Shown here: positions 44,796 through 58,424 of the stretch, in pieces | Numbering within the stretch: the stretch's first letter is position 1 | How the letters are laid out: each line of letters starts with the position of its first letter | Source: Glebionis coronaria | Lineage: Eukaryota; Streptophyta; Magnoliopsida; Asterales; Asteraceae | DNA length: 64,000 bases | Direction of reading: 5' to 3' | Assembly: GCA_025667525.1 (NCBI GenBank) | Contig: JANFOE010000583.1 | Coordinates: 558,001 to 622,000, forward strand | Notes under the pieces: generated by a model | Seen by the model: only the letters and a program-made list of their open reading frames with translations | What the model was told of the DNA's origin: nothing | Databases searched by the model: none | Translations under genes and position numbers: made by a program

Positions 44796-44860
44796 GATGA
44801 GACTGGAACGGATGTTATTGGAGTTGCTCATGTAGTTAACTTGGACCTTCCAAAGATAAT
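44796..44860 (+). pseudogene. Possible captured DEAD-box RNA helicase fragment
   Basis: About 20 codons read GTDVIGVAHVVNLDLPK, resembling the helicase C-terminal motif region (ATDVxxRGxDxxGVAHVVNxDLPK) with a short deletion where GRGID would be. It lies in the Helitron 300 bp after the DegP fragment and is too short for a firm call. Confidence 0.45.
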
Positions 44861-46606
44861 CTTGAGAAGAATGGTCACGCCTTTTTTTTGGAATTCATGA
44901 ATTGGTTACCCTTAAAAGATTACACACACCCTTATGTTGCTCAATAGGATAATAAGTTGGCTGATATATCCTTAGAATATTTCAGTGGTGATATGCCTCA
45001 AATATTTCAGTGACCTGATCTGCACCATTTGGTGTTTGACTTGGGATATATAACCGAACCGTTCAACCCGTGCTACTTTTGTAAGTTACAGGCTGCAGGC
45101 AGAAATCTATGAATCGTCTGGATTGATAGTATCGTAAAATCTAAAAAGAATAATGGCGGAAATGGAGGAATGATGGTGTGATGAATGTTAAGGTTTTGGC
45201 TATGTGGGGTAGTGATGGATTACTTGGGTATGCATGTGTCACTCTAAAGCCAGGAAGCTCGGAGGAGTTGGTATTGGTGCTTCTGAAGGTCCATATGCTG
45301 CTTTTTTATACAATTTATTTATTATTGCAAAATGTTTTTGGCCTTCAGTGAGTATACTATTGGCCAAAAGTTCTTATAAAGTATGGCGTAATAGGAACTG
45401 CTTGAAATAGTCATGTCCAGGTACGCGCATATGTGTATTTGTTAGTTACTATTGCAACAAATTTGATTCTATCCAAACTATTTATAACATTAATGTTTTT
45501 TTACCTGTCCACACATTCCTTGAATTGATTCATGATTGTATATATGAGAAGATGCTTATGAAAACCTTGGTGCTCAGTTATCAACTTTTTTTGTCAGGGT
45601 GCCATAAGATGTACTGACAAGAGGTGGCAAGTGCTACGTAATGAAATGGGTCCATGGAGGTTAGTCTTTTTCCTATAATATTGATTTGTAGATTTATAAG
45701 CTTATTTTAACATTAACTACCAGTTTTGTGAAGATTATAAATATTGTTGATGGGGCCATGTTTATATGAAAGGGAAAAAAATTGCTAATGAATTCTAGAA
45801 CTCAGGTTACATTTAACATGACCTCATTGATTACAGTTTCTCTTTTGCTGCTGAAAATTCTTGATGTAGTTTGATTACAGTCGCTCTTTTTTTTAGTGTA
45901 TCAGTATGTTCACATCAGATCTTGACTTTAAAATACAAAGTGTGCACTCTTTTTATGGCATTAGAATGTGAGATCGCACAATATCAGAGGTCACTGGTCA
46001 TGAGAGGTAATTGGGATATAACATTCTAATAATGTGCTTTAAAAGCTTAACCATCATTTTATGATTCTTAGCATTACAAAAATTTGGGTGCTTGATGGAG
46101 GTTTGATATTTTTCATATGACCCAGCACTACGAAAGGGGACCTGTTTGGGACAAAGAGAAAAAGTAGGACTTACGACAACCCCGACTAAGGGTCTTCATC
46201 ATTCAAGAACGCCACCACATGAACGAACAAACGCAATACAAATAAGTCGAGGTATGTAATGTTTAGTGCTTTTGCTTCTTTTTGTTAATGCTTTTGTCAT
46301 TGATGGTTGTATTTCAATTTCCTATGTTGGGTAAAACCTATGATAAAACATTATCCAAAATGAACACCCCCATTAGTAGATACTTCTGAAATATCAGTAT
46401 TGATTATAATAGATACTTTTGTTAAAACAGTCTCCAATACCTTTTGTGATTAGAAATACATGCATGGTTATAGGGACTAGGGTGTAAGATTAGACGGTTA
46501 GTCAATTCAAGAAATATGACACAAATGGAGACCGTCCTTAAAAAACTACATAAAAACCTTGCTCAATTGGTCAAATTGTCACATATAGACTCGGATCTAT
46601 AAACTA

Positions 46607-47008
46607 GACGTGGCCAACGTTGTAAATATCGCTCGACGGGGTGTCGGCGGTCGACCACCGCCAAGCGATATATCGATCTTGACGGCGATATATCAGTTTC
46701 TCAGCGGGTACCCTAAATTATATATTTTTATCATTATTTGTATATTTTTATCATTATTTATAAATATTTATAATATCTATTTATTATAAATCTGCAAAAT
46801 TTATATACTTTTAATAATTTTATTAATATTCTTGAGCGATTTTGACCAAAACAGCAAACTTTGACTATTTTTAACCGACTTTGACCAAGTTTGACCAAAA
46901 CGTCAAGCTTGACCGATATGCCACATATCGTGGCGGTGGACCACCGCCAAGCGAAATATCACCGATATATCGGCCGCCATGACCGATATTTACAACACTG
47001 GACGTGGC
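46607..47008. mobile_element. hAT-like MITE with 8-bp TSD inside the Helitron
   Basis: The element 46615-47000 (386 bp) has ends CAACGTTGTAAATATCG and, inverted, CAGTGTTGTAAATATCG (15 of 17 match). It is flanked by GACGTGGC at 46607-46614 and 47001-47008. Inside each end lie palindromic GGCGGTnGACCACCGCC blocks and CGATATATCG words, and TTGACC/TTTGACT repeats. There is no coding capacity. An 8-bp TSD and CA-starting ends indicate hAT. Confidence 0.85.
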
Positions 47009-47894
47009 AATTTCGATCGAGTCACCTATGAATAAGTCAAAACAATTGACACAAAGGTGATTTGCCAGTGCCTAATTACTTGGAGCATAAATATTAGTAT
47101 CAAACCTGTAAATAGGAGTATACACAGGTTCGCCGGTATCTAAAGTATCGTGTCTCAAGTTGTTTGTCCGCTCCCAATCAAAGCACATGTCCTCCTTTTG
47201 AAAAAGACTTGGCTAAATTACTTGGCTAATGTTCATATATTGCATTATAGTTTTTGTATAAATCTAAAATACCTTAAATGAACTTCAAATGAGAATTTGA
47301 GGCTTAAAAATGAGATCTCAATTTTAAGTCTATGCTTTGTTTATGATAGTTGGTCCTCGAAAGTAGCATACCATATTTTTTTATAGATAGTAATTCTCTA
47401 CTGTTTTTCGGTCCTTTTTTGTTGTCAATGAATCTTTATCATAAGTTTGATTGATGTACTTTTATGTAAGGATTTTATGGTACTTATCTGCTGTAAATTA
47501 ACTTCAGTGGCGCTAAAGCTTTTGTTTATAGTCACTGCCACAAAAACTCTATTCGTATACATGAACATGCTAGAATGAGCAGTATTTTATAATTGATCTT
47601 TATGATTAGCAAGATAGATTCCTATTTAATTCATGATCAAGATTGTAATTTTCTAACTAATATTTCATTGCACGACATTCATGTTCTTCCATCTGTATTA
47701 CATTTTTGGTGTGGCGTGTAATCACCATTAGATATATCCTTTATAGGCTTATGTTTCTCATTTATTTGCTTTTTCGGAGAGTGGAACACTTTGCTCGAAG
47801 ATTGAACTCTGATAGGCCAGAGAGAAGGCAAGAGCTTTTCTCTCTGGACCTACTGGCTTTTGATTAATTATCATATGCATTTATATTTTATGAT

Positions 47895-48042
47895 CTTAAC
47901 ACAAAACGTCTATGGATTTTTATATCGTTTCAGTTTCGGGATGTTACAGGCGCGTATTTGAACATCATCCTAACACAAAACGTCTATGGATTCTTTATAA
48001 CGTTTCAGTTTCGGGAGGTTAAAGGCGCGTATTTGAACTTCA
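47895..48042 (+). repeat. Two-copy ~74-bp tandem duplication
   Basis: The copies both contain TAACACAAAACGTCTATGGA, CGTTTCAGTTTCGGGA, GGCGCGTATTTGAAC with a few changes. They lie in the Helitron and are not recognisably coding. Confidence 0.88.
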
Positions 48043-50263
48043 GCCCTATTTTTGTGCTGCATTTGGTCCTGTTGATCCTAATAAGGTTTTCTTTTAGATT
48101 CAAATTTGTATTACTTAATATTTATGACATTCTACTTATATACTATGTTTACTTTAATTATTATTTATTATTTTGGTTTAATATAGGGTATTTCATGACG
48201 TTTTCCACGACTACTTGGTGCTAGAGAGGACAAGGGTCCAGAACAAGCTACATCTTCACGTCAGGTGAGAAGCAATGTATTTGCATTTCATGTTCTCAAC
48301 ATCTGCATTAAATTACGCCTATAGTTCGATGCTACTATTCATGTTTGCTATATGTAGTTATAATGCTTGGAAGCATACCCAACGTATAAAATCAAGATGA
48401 TGACGAGGGTATTTACTCTAAATGAGATAGAAGTAAGTGACTTCTTTCACTGTGCAGGTTCCATTCTCTGCCATAGTGTTTAAAGGTGAAAATCGGGTTA
48501 GGTAATGAGTCAAAATCGGTGAAAAATATGAAGGGTGAAACCAGATGGGGCTGGGTTGAGTTCCACCCGAAACATCTTCTTTGTGATCAAATGATTATAA
48601 AAGCGATATTATTTTAATACTCCATAATAATCTAACTTTGAGTAACTATGTTTAAATATTAACTACTAAAATTTAGTCAACATGAGGTTAAAACACATTT
48701 TCTGAAGTAGTAATGTATATATTATTTACATTATCTTTCTACCCCGCTAACTAAGATTACTCTATTACTTATGCATACAGGAAAATATCGTTGTTTCTGG
48801 TTCTGTAACTGATCTTATTATACCTATACTGAGCAGCAGCGGGAAACGTAGAAAGATCATGAGCTTCAGCTTTTCTGTTCATTGGGTACTTTTAGAGAAG
48901 CAGCTGATAAATGCATAAAAAAGTTTATCAATGTTTCGAAATAATTTATGTCATAGAGTTAAAGAAATAGATACAGATACAAAGCCAAAAAATAACTATT
49001 GGTTTAATAATAGGTTATGGAAATGACTGGTTCTTTGCGAACATAAGGTAAGATAAGTATATACTACTTAATTGGTTTGAAGTATGTGTGATATCATGTT
49101 TAGTAGCAAAATTTGTTAAGAGGAAAAGAATGTTATCTGTTAATGTGCTTTATCACCAAGACGGAATTGTTACACGCAATACATTTCAGGTTTGTCATTT
49201 TACTTTACGTTGTTTTGGTGGTCATCACTTTTGTAACTATGACCTTACAAAGAAGTATTGTCATTTTTCTTTACGCCGTTTTCGAATCAGATTTCATACC
49301 CATCAAATAGTGATGGTCCACAGGCAAAAATAGAGTGTCGTTTACATAGTGGATGACTAACAATATTTAAGGTAAAATTAAAATTGCCAGTAACATATGA
49401 CCTGTGACTTACGGTCTTATCAGTAGAATCCAATCTATAAAAAGGATTTTGTTAACCATACTCACTAGGCAGAGGTTAGTGTGTATTAAATAAACAAAAA
49501 AAGTTTAAATTTGCATTAAAATGCATTAATAAACTCACAAATTATTATATTTGGCCATGATTTTCAAATGAAATTAATGCTTATTTAATGAATTTATATG
49601 TTAATTTGAAAAGTTTGTGTTCATTTAATGCACAATAATCTTTGTCCAGTAGGCATTGGTTAGCAAAACTATTATAAAAATATAAATATATTACGTTAAG
49701 GTTTTGTATATAAAGAATTTTTTGTTTTTAACACTTCGTTGGTTACTCATTTGGCCTGTGAGCTCATCAAGTCCAAAGCAAATCAACTTTATCTTTAAAT
49801 ATTAAAGTTAATAATAGAAAGAAAATAAGATCTAGAATTAGAAGAAAAAACATAAAAATAAACAGAAGATAATAAATTTGAGATGAAGAGAGTACTTGGT
49901 AATATAATAAACATAAATAATTAGAAAAATACTATGCTTAGAAAATGTTTATAAAATATACAATTTTTTAACATCAATATTTAGCTAACCGAACAAATGA
50001 AATTTTTGTTACATTTTTATACTCGGGAAGTTGCTTGTGAACCGTTAGAAGTATGTGGTTTGCTTCCAATTAAACCCGGTCTAAATAAGTTGTGTGCATG
50101 TGCGTGTCAAGTTTAGCGGATGTAAATATATTTGTCAGCATTAGTTGAAACTAAATACAAGTTATGTCGACTAATAATGCATTAAAAGACAACTATACTA
50201 AAAATAAATATACAAGCAAATATTTATCAAACAAGAAAAAGTTAAACGACAATCATAAGTCAT

Positions 50264-50293
50264 ACCCGTCCCTCGGACGGGTTTTGCCACTAG
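50264..50293 (+). other. Helitron 3' terminal hairpin and CTAG end
   Basis: Stem ACCCGTCC/GGACGGGT with loop CTC, spacer TTTGCCA, then CTAG. It serves as the rolling-circle transposition terminator in Helitrons. Confidence 0.9.
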
Positions 50294-50983
<690 letters not shown>

Positions 50984-52290
50984 ATGCAAATTCGCTCCAA
51001 AGCAAGACGTGCACGTAAACGTCGTTAAAAGGAAGGAAACCAAACATCTTCTAGTGAAGAATCTCCCATTGTCGAACCCATTGTAAGAGAAGAACCAACC
51101 ATGGCAAATCAAACTATGATGGAGTTACTTCAAGCATCCACCGAGGGTTATGGAGAGGCTATTGTGATTCCCACTATCCTTGCGGAGAATTTTGAAGTGA
51201 AAACGGGTTTGTTGTCGATGATCCAAAACAACAAATTCCGTGGTGATGAGAAGGACAACCCACACAACCATATCCGCCAATTCAATCGTCTTACCGCCAC
51301 TTGCAAGTTTAAGGATGTTGCTAATGACTCGATTAAGATGATGCTTTTTTCGTATTCCTTAGCGGGGCCCGCAAAAATTTGGTTAGAGAAAGAGCCACCC
51401 AATTCTATATTGACGTGGAAGGATCTCGTGTCTAAGTTTGTGAACCGATTTTTTCCGCCCTCTAAGACTACGCATTTGAATAACGAGATTTCAAAATTTT
51501 CACAAGAATTTAATGAAAGTTTTTCAACGGCTTGGAATAGGTTTAAGGAAATGTTACATGAGTGTCCTCATCACGGTTTTTCCGATTTGCATCAAATTGA
51601 CACGTTTTACAATGGACTTAATGATCATGAAATGGATTATCTTAGTGCCGCCGCGGGTGGTAATTTTTTGTGTAAAACGGTTGAGGAAGCTTTGGTGATA
51701 ATTGAGAATAGATCTAAGGTGTATAGTCCTCGTAGCACGTCTAGTGTTCGTAAGGCTTCGTCTTCGGCTTCACTTTGTCTACTACCATCGATGCTTGCCA
51801 AATTGAGGCGAACTTGGAAAACAAAATCTTTGATAAGCTTAAGGGTCTTTTGATTGAGTTCAAAGTTGGAGAACCTCCCGCTACGGCTAAAGCGGTTGAG
51901 GTTTCATGCATGTATTGTGGTGGAGGTCATGATTTCTCCGAGTGCATTACCAACGGTGGTAACACTTCGAGTGCCTACGCGGCCACGGGAACTTACAACC
52001 AAAACGGTCAAGTTACCCGCTCTAATCAATTGACTCCACCGGGTTTTGGTTCAAATCAAAATGCTAACAAAAACTATCGCAACAATCAAGTTGGTTTCAA
52101 AAATAATTACAACAAGGGAAACTATGGTAATCAAGGGGCTAATAATCAAGTTTCAAACAAAAATCAAAATGATTTTCAAAACAACAACAAAAGTTTGCAA
52201 ACGTTGAAAGATCTTCCAAATGAATTTGTTGAAACGCTAATGGGAACGATGCTAGGTTTGACAACATTCAAAGAGAAATCATTAGCCTAA
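50984..52290 (+). pseudogene. gag: Athila-2 gag
   Basis: An ATG at 50984 opens an Arg/Lys-rich N-terminus (MQIRSKARRARKRR) that ends at a TAA at 51026. The frame is the same as the ATG at 51101, 39 codons on, so the true start is probably 50984 and the stop a mutation. The frame to 51853 encodes the capsid domain (IWLEKEPPNSILTW, FFPPSKTTHLNNEI). A frameshift near 51780 leads to 51775-52290 with the zinc knuckle CMYCGGGHDFSEC (CX2CX3HX4C) and an Asn/Gln-rich tail. The basic N-terminus could act in RNA binding or nuclear transport (inference). Confidence 0.9.
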
Positions 52291-52310
52291 GATCCTAGTT
52301 TAAGAACGAC

Positions 52311-53777
52311 TTGAAGAAAGAGTTGAAAAATGAGTTAGCAAATGAGCTTAAAATCCATACCAACAAAATGGAAGGAAATGTAACAAGGTTACAACAAAAC
52401 CAACAAAAAATGGAACAAGGACAACATGAAATTAAGCAAGAGATGATTAAAGCCGAGAAGAGGCAATCCATGTTTGAGGATAAAATTTCATCTATGTTTG
52501 AGGCAATTATGTGCAAACCGTCTTCGAGTAGTCTTCCTAGCAACACCGTATCAAACCCTAAGGGTGAGATGAAAGTGATTACCACACGTAGTGGTAAGAC
52601 ACTTAAGGAACCGACTCCTCAACCAATTGCTCCTACGGAGGAAGCAATTGAAGAAGAACCCGAGGTGGTGGTCCAAAATGAGCATGTTCCAATCACACGA
52701 AGTACCGCTCATGCCACACCTACGGTTGACCCATTACCAACCTTGGAACCCGAGATTCTAAAGGCTATGCCTATGCCTCAACCCACACCACCTTTGCCCT
52801 ATCCATCGAGACTTAGAAAGGAGAAACGTCAAGAGCGCGAAAATTACCAATTTGAGCTTTTTATGAAAATGTTTCGTGATTTGCACTTTAATGTGAGTTT
52901 TGCCGATGCTTTGGTCATGATGCCTCGATTTGCCGCTAACTTTAAGAGTATGTTGAACAACAAGGAGAAATTGCATCAATTGTCTAGTTGTTCATCGGTT
53001 TATCTTAATCGCATACCTCAAAAAGTCGGTGATCCCGATAAATTTTTGATCCCTTGTGCAATCCAAGATATGGAAGAATGCTTTGCCTTGGCTGATCTTG
53101 GTGCTAGCATTAACTTGATGCCACTTGCAATCTTCAAGTCGCTCAATCTTCCTAATCTTACTCCTTCACTAATGTCTATCGAGTTGGCCGACCATTCCAC
53201 GATTCCCGCATGTGGATTGGCGGAAAACGTTTTTGTGAAAGTGGGAAAGTTCTATTATCCGGTAGACTTTATCGTTGTCGACATTCCCATGGATCCTCAA
53301 GTTCCTCTCACTTTAGGTCGTTCGTTTTTAGATACGTCTATGGCTTTGATCGATGTTCATGCTAGAAAGATCACCTTACGTTTCAACGACGAGGAACTTG
53401 TTATAAACGCAACTCAAAACTCTCAAATTTCTCATGTTTATTCCGTTGCAACCATAAACCTCGTTGATATGATTGACGTGGTTTGCGAGGAATTTTCACA
53501 AGAAGTTCTAGGTTTTGGTGATGATGAAAATAGTGGCAATCCCACTATGTTAGATCCCATTCTTGATAACTCGACACCAACCTTCTCTCCATTTGAAGGT
53601 GGTGGTTTTACGTTGGAAGAATTCAATGTTCCACGTACTTGTAACGAAGACCTCGACAACGACGAGGACTTCTCGATTATCAAGGATTTCCTTAATGATT
53701 TCCCATTTTCCCCACCCGAGGAGGTTATGAGTATCGAGCCCAAATCTTCAATTGAGGAACCACCTATCCTCGAGTAG
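52311..53777 (+). pseudogene. Athila-2 gag tail and aspartic protease
   Basis: A 488-codon frame. Residues 1-60 form a charged, coiled-coil-like gag tail. Then comes the linker with EMKVITTRSGK, shared with Athila-1, and the retropepsin site [13 protein letters not shown] (D262). The protease matures the polyprotein. It ends at a TAG at 53778 that continues in frame into [14 protein letters not shown], so the stop is premature. Compared with Athila-1, the region is colinear. Confidence 0.9.
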
Positions 53778-55290
53778 AAAGATTTACCTCCTCATCTCGA
53801 ATATGTCTTTTTGGAGGAGGGCGACAAGTTGTCGGTTATTATTGCGAAGGAACTTTCGATAATGAAAAAACCACACTTGTCGATGTTCTAAAGGATCACA
53901 AAGGGGCAATTGCGTGGAATTTATCCGACATTAAGGGAATCAATCCTAAATTTTGTACCCACAAAATCTTAATGGAGGAGGATTACAAGCCCGCAATCCA
54001 ATGTTAAAGGAGGGTGAACCCCAAAATTCACGACGTCATTAAAAAGGAAGTCTTAGAACTCCTTGACGCGGGAATGATTTACCCTATTTCCGATAGCCCT
54101 TGGGTGAGTCCTATTCATTGTGTCCCTAAGAAGGGAGGAATGACCGTTTTGCCAAACGATGCCAACGAGTTAATTCCCACTAGACTCGTGACTGGATGGA
54201 GAGTGTGCATTGACTATCGTAAGTTGAACGAAGCCACTCGTAAAGACCATTTTCCCTTGCCCTTCATGGACCAAATGTTGGAGCGTCTTGCGGGAAACGA
54301 TTTCTATTGCTTTTTAGATGGTTTTTCCGGTTACTTCCAAATCCCCATCGATCCTCGTGATCAAGAAAAAACTACGTTTACGTGTCCATATGGAACGTTT
54401 GCCTATCGTAGAATGCCATTCGGACTTTGTAATGCACCGGGAACCTTTCAAAGGTGCATGATGGCTATTTTTCATGATATGATCGAGAAGACGATGGAAG
54501 TCTTCATGGATGACTTTTCCGTGTTTGGTAATTCGTTCACTTCGTGTTTGTCAAATCTTGAGAGAATGTTGAAGCGTTGTGAGGACCCAGCCTTGTGCTC
54601 AATTGCGAAAAGTGTCATTTTATGGTTAAAAGTGGAATCGTCTTAGGGCACAAGGTTTCGAAAGCGGGGATTGAGGTAGATCAAGCTAAGGTAGACGTCA
54701 TCGCCAAATTACCTCATCCCAAAACCGTTAAGGGAGTTAGGAGTTTCCTAGGCCACACGGGCTTTTATCGTCGATTCATCAAGGATTTTTCAAAGATCTC
54801 TCGACCTATTACACATCTTCTTGAAAAAGAGGCACGTTTTATCTTTGACGAAGATTGTGTACGAGCCTTTGAAATCCTTAAGAGGAAACTTACTGAAGCT
54901 CCCATTCTTGTTGCTCCCAATTGGAACCTCCCCTTTGAGCTCATGTGTGATGCTAGTGATTACGCTATTGGGGCCGTATTGGGGCAACGTCATGAAAAGC
55001 ACTTCTTGCCTATTCACTATGCTAGCAAGACGATGACCGAGGCTCAACTTAAATACACTACAACGGAGAAGGAGTTCCTTGCCGTGGTGTATGCATTTGA
55101 GAAATTCCGACCTTATCTCGTCTTGACGAAATGCATAGTGTATACGGATCATTCGGCTATCAACTATCTTATGGCTAAACAAGATGCAAAGCCGAGATTA
55201 CTTCGTTGGATTCTCCTCCTTCAAGAATTTGATAACACAAAATCGTTGACAAAAAAGGAGCCGAGAATCTAGCGGCCGATCATCTTTCTC
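53778..55290 (+). pseudogene. Athila-2 reverse transcriptase and RNase H
   Basis: The first 230 bp are broken but readable (AIAWNLSDIKGINPKF relatives). Frame 54014-54646 encodes RT with FLDGFSGYF (D102) and catalytic FMDD at 164-167. A 1-base shift after CED near 54590 moves into 54595-55272 with the RT thumb and RNase H ([31 protein letters not shown]). A further shift near 55240 precedes the integrase frames. Catalytic residues are kept but the frame is not. Confidence 0.92.
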
Positions 55291-55292
55291 GT

Positions 55293-56683
55293 TTGGAAGA
55301 TCCTCACCAAAGTGTTTACGAGCCCAAGGAAATCACCGAAACATTTCCGCTCGAGACACTTGGTGTAGTAAATTCTAAGCTTGATTCTTCCACCCCATGG
55401 TTTGCGGACATCGCAAATTACCATGCGAGCAACTTCATCATCAAGGGTATGACGACTCAAGAAAAACGAAAATTCTTTCGTGACGTCAAGTTCTACTTTT
55501 GGAACGACCCTTACTTGTTTCGAACTTGTGCGGATCAAATCATCCGATGTTGTGTATTTGGCACCGAAACTTCTACATCCTTAAAGCTTGTCACGAGGGA
55601 ACCACGGGTGGTCACCATGGTGCTAATCTCACGGCTAAGAAGGTGTTTGATGCCGGCTTCTTTTGGCCTACTATTTACCGAGATGAACATAAGCTTGTGA
55701 AGTCGTGTGACTCATGCCAACGACAAGGAAGAGCCTCACAAAAAGATGAAATGCCACAAAATATCATCCAAGTATGTGAGATCTTTGACGTTTGGGGCAT
55801 CGACTTTATGGGGCCGTTCCCATCATCTCGTGGTAATAAGTACATCCTTGTCGCGGTTGACTACCTATCTAAGTGGGTGGAAGCTAAGGCTTTGCCCACC
55901 AATGATGCTCGTGTGGTAGTCAAGTTTTTGAAAAGCTTGTTTTCTCGGTTTGGAACCCCTCGTGCGATCATAAGCGATCATGGAACCCATTTTTGTAACG
56001 ACCAATTTGAAAGGGTCCTAAGGAAATATGGGGTTACACATCGGCTTTCTACGGCTTATCACCCACAAACGAGTGGGCAAGTCGAGGTTTCAAACCGAGC
56101 TTTGAAGAGGATTTTGGAAAGATCCGTTTGGGAAAACCGACAATCTTGGTCGGATAAGTTGGACGATGCTTTATGGGCCTTTAGGACCGCTCATAAGACG
56201 CCCATTGGGTGCACTCCTTATAAGCTTGTGTATGGGAAAAATTGTCACTTGCCAATTGAATTGGAACACAAGGCTTATTGGGCCCTAAAGTATTGTAATG
56301 ATGATATGGAGACCGCGGGAAAACACTGGAAAATGCATATAAATGAATTGGATGAATTAAGGGATATTGCTTATGAAAATTCATTGATTTATAAAGAAAA
56401 GACTAAAAAGTTGCATGATTCTAAAATTAAAAACCGGGTTTTTAACATTGGGGATCAAGTTTTGCTTTTTAATTCTCGTTTGAAAATCTTTTCTGGTAAG
56501 TTGAAATCCCGTTGGTCCGGTCCATTCACCGTAACTCAAGTTTTTCCATATGGGACCATCGAGCTAGCTCAAAATGATGGCCTCAATTTCAAGGTGAATG
56601 GACATAGGTTGAAGCACTACTTTGGCGGGGAAGTTCCATCCTTGAACTACCTCGACCAAATCACCTTCCCCAATGATAATTAG
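55293..56683 (+). pseudogene. Athila-2 integrase
   Basis: Frame 55293-55700 covers the N-terminal spacer and ends in a shift. Frame 55499-56683 (394 codons) holds the HHCC zinc site (H32, H39 or H40, C70, C73), catalytic D102 (IDFMGPF), D160 (ISDHGTHF) and E196 (GQVEVSN), and the C-terminal GPF-Y module in [18 protein letters not shown]. This C-terminus is the part cut off by a stop in Athila-1. The DDE domain looks intact, but upstream shifts prevent a normal polyprotein. Confidence 0.93.
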
Positions 56684-58424
56684 TATTGAGGGGATCGAGT
56701 CGAGCTCATGACTCGGTAATCAAAAACGAGGTGCCTCGTGGGGGAGTCCCATGCTTATCCTATGTACATATTATCGCTTTCTAATGTAGTAACGTGTGGG
56801 GATTTGTGCCCTTCCAACCTTTGTTCCGTGGTTGTTTGTGAATTGTGGTTTCTAGATGATCATGATCTTCACGATTGGAGCCACTCGTGTTCGTTTTATG
56901 AGATCACTCGATCGTTTGCTTTGAAGACTTTCTCAATATCCATGATATATCCTTTTGAAGTTCTAACCTTAGGTTTATAGCACACTTCATAAACGGCTTT
57001 AAATTTAACGGCTACACCCTTTTCATGCTAGATTAGGCATTCGACTACGTCTCTAATATGGGGGTGTTTGCACCCCTAGACTCGAAACATTGAGGACAAT
57101 GTTTAACTTTAGTATGGGGGGTGAATAGATACTTGCCTTGCCAAACCTTCACGCTTTCCAAAGTTTATCTTTTTGTTTATCGTTTTGTTGCAAAAAAGGC
57201 TAAAAATGGCCAAATTTTAAAATTTTTCTCATGTTTTATAAGTGTTTGAAGACACGAATGTAGGTTTTCTGATGGTGAGAATAAGAGTATTTTTTTACTC
57301 GACCGTGCGTGTTGAGCACTTAGCTTTGATTCCTTAACTTCACATTAGGCTAAGTCTCTTAAATGAGGACGAGAAATGATAGGGTTAATTATAAGTTACT
57401 ATGCTAAACGTAGAGTACTCGTATTCTTTCAAAAACTCATGTGTTCTCGTTGTTTGCTTATTCTCCCTTCGCTTGTAAATATTTTTTAATAAATATTGAC
57501 TTAGCAGTTTAGTCTTGATTGTTGGGTTTCTAGTCTTTTCTAGTAGCTTCCGTGTAATTAAATTGGGAAGACAATAAGATTTCAAGTGCTCACCTAAATC
57601 AAGAAAACAATTTGAAGCCCCACAAGGCCGAAAAATCTATGCAAAATTGAAAGTGAATCAAGCCTTAATCTTTGAAGCTTTAAAGATCCAAAATTCGCCT
57701 TAGCGTGAGGATATACATCTTTGGCTAATAAAACTACCGATGAGGTGGATAATAAAAGGCAAGGCAAGACCGAAGTCATAATAAAAGCTTCATGGCGAAG
57801 TTGAATAAAAGATGGAGGTAAACCAAAGATAATAAGGCCCTTCCGTTAGGGGGCGTATAAAAGTCTTGGTAATAAGTCTCATGTTCAAAACCGTTATAAA
57901 ACCGTGTTTATCGATTCTTCTTGTTGACTTAATTTTTTGACATCGTTGTCTATTAGGAGGGGTTACTGATTTGATGGTTTTGGTTACTCCGTTAGGACTC
58001 TATTTTTAGACCTAAATCTCTATTATCGCATAAGTCAAACAATGTATCCTCGTGAAACATTCAAGATAAAATAAAATATAAGAGATACAACTTAGGAAAT
58101 TGGGAGGATAAGTACGTGATTAGGGCATATGAGTAGTGTTAGCATTACTAACTTATAATGACAATGATCTTGTTACACGCTTGGCATGGAATTGGGGTGA
58201 AAATCGAGGACGATGAAATTATTTCTAACGAAGCATTCACGTGTTCTTGTTCTATGAACCTAAACGTCCCATTTTGCGATGAAAATCATACATTATGTCT
58301 AAAACGGAAGTAGTAGCAATAGTAGTAGTGTAGCTAGTTTATCCTTCAATAAAGTGAATAAAAATGAATTTTGGAGGTGCTATGATACTTTATTCTAGCA
58401 TTGCGTGAGGGCACGACAATGGTT
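56684..58424 (+). other. Athila-2 post-pol non-coding region
   Basis: 1.7 kb in the envelope position without a convincing ORF. It contains a conserved imperfect hairpin at 56738-56752 (CGTGGGGGAGTCCCATG), the perfect hairpin AAACATTGAGGACAATGTTT at 57085-57104, an internal PPT-like AGTATGGGGGG at 57111-57121, and GAGGGCACGACAATGGTT at 58407-58424 before the true PPT. All four have counterparts in Athila-1. Confidence 0.75.

Noticed and set aside
56738..56980. Envelope-like gene after Athila-2 pol
   Set aside because: The 80-codon frame has no signal peptide or membrane pattern I trust and no counterpart in Athila-1.
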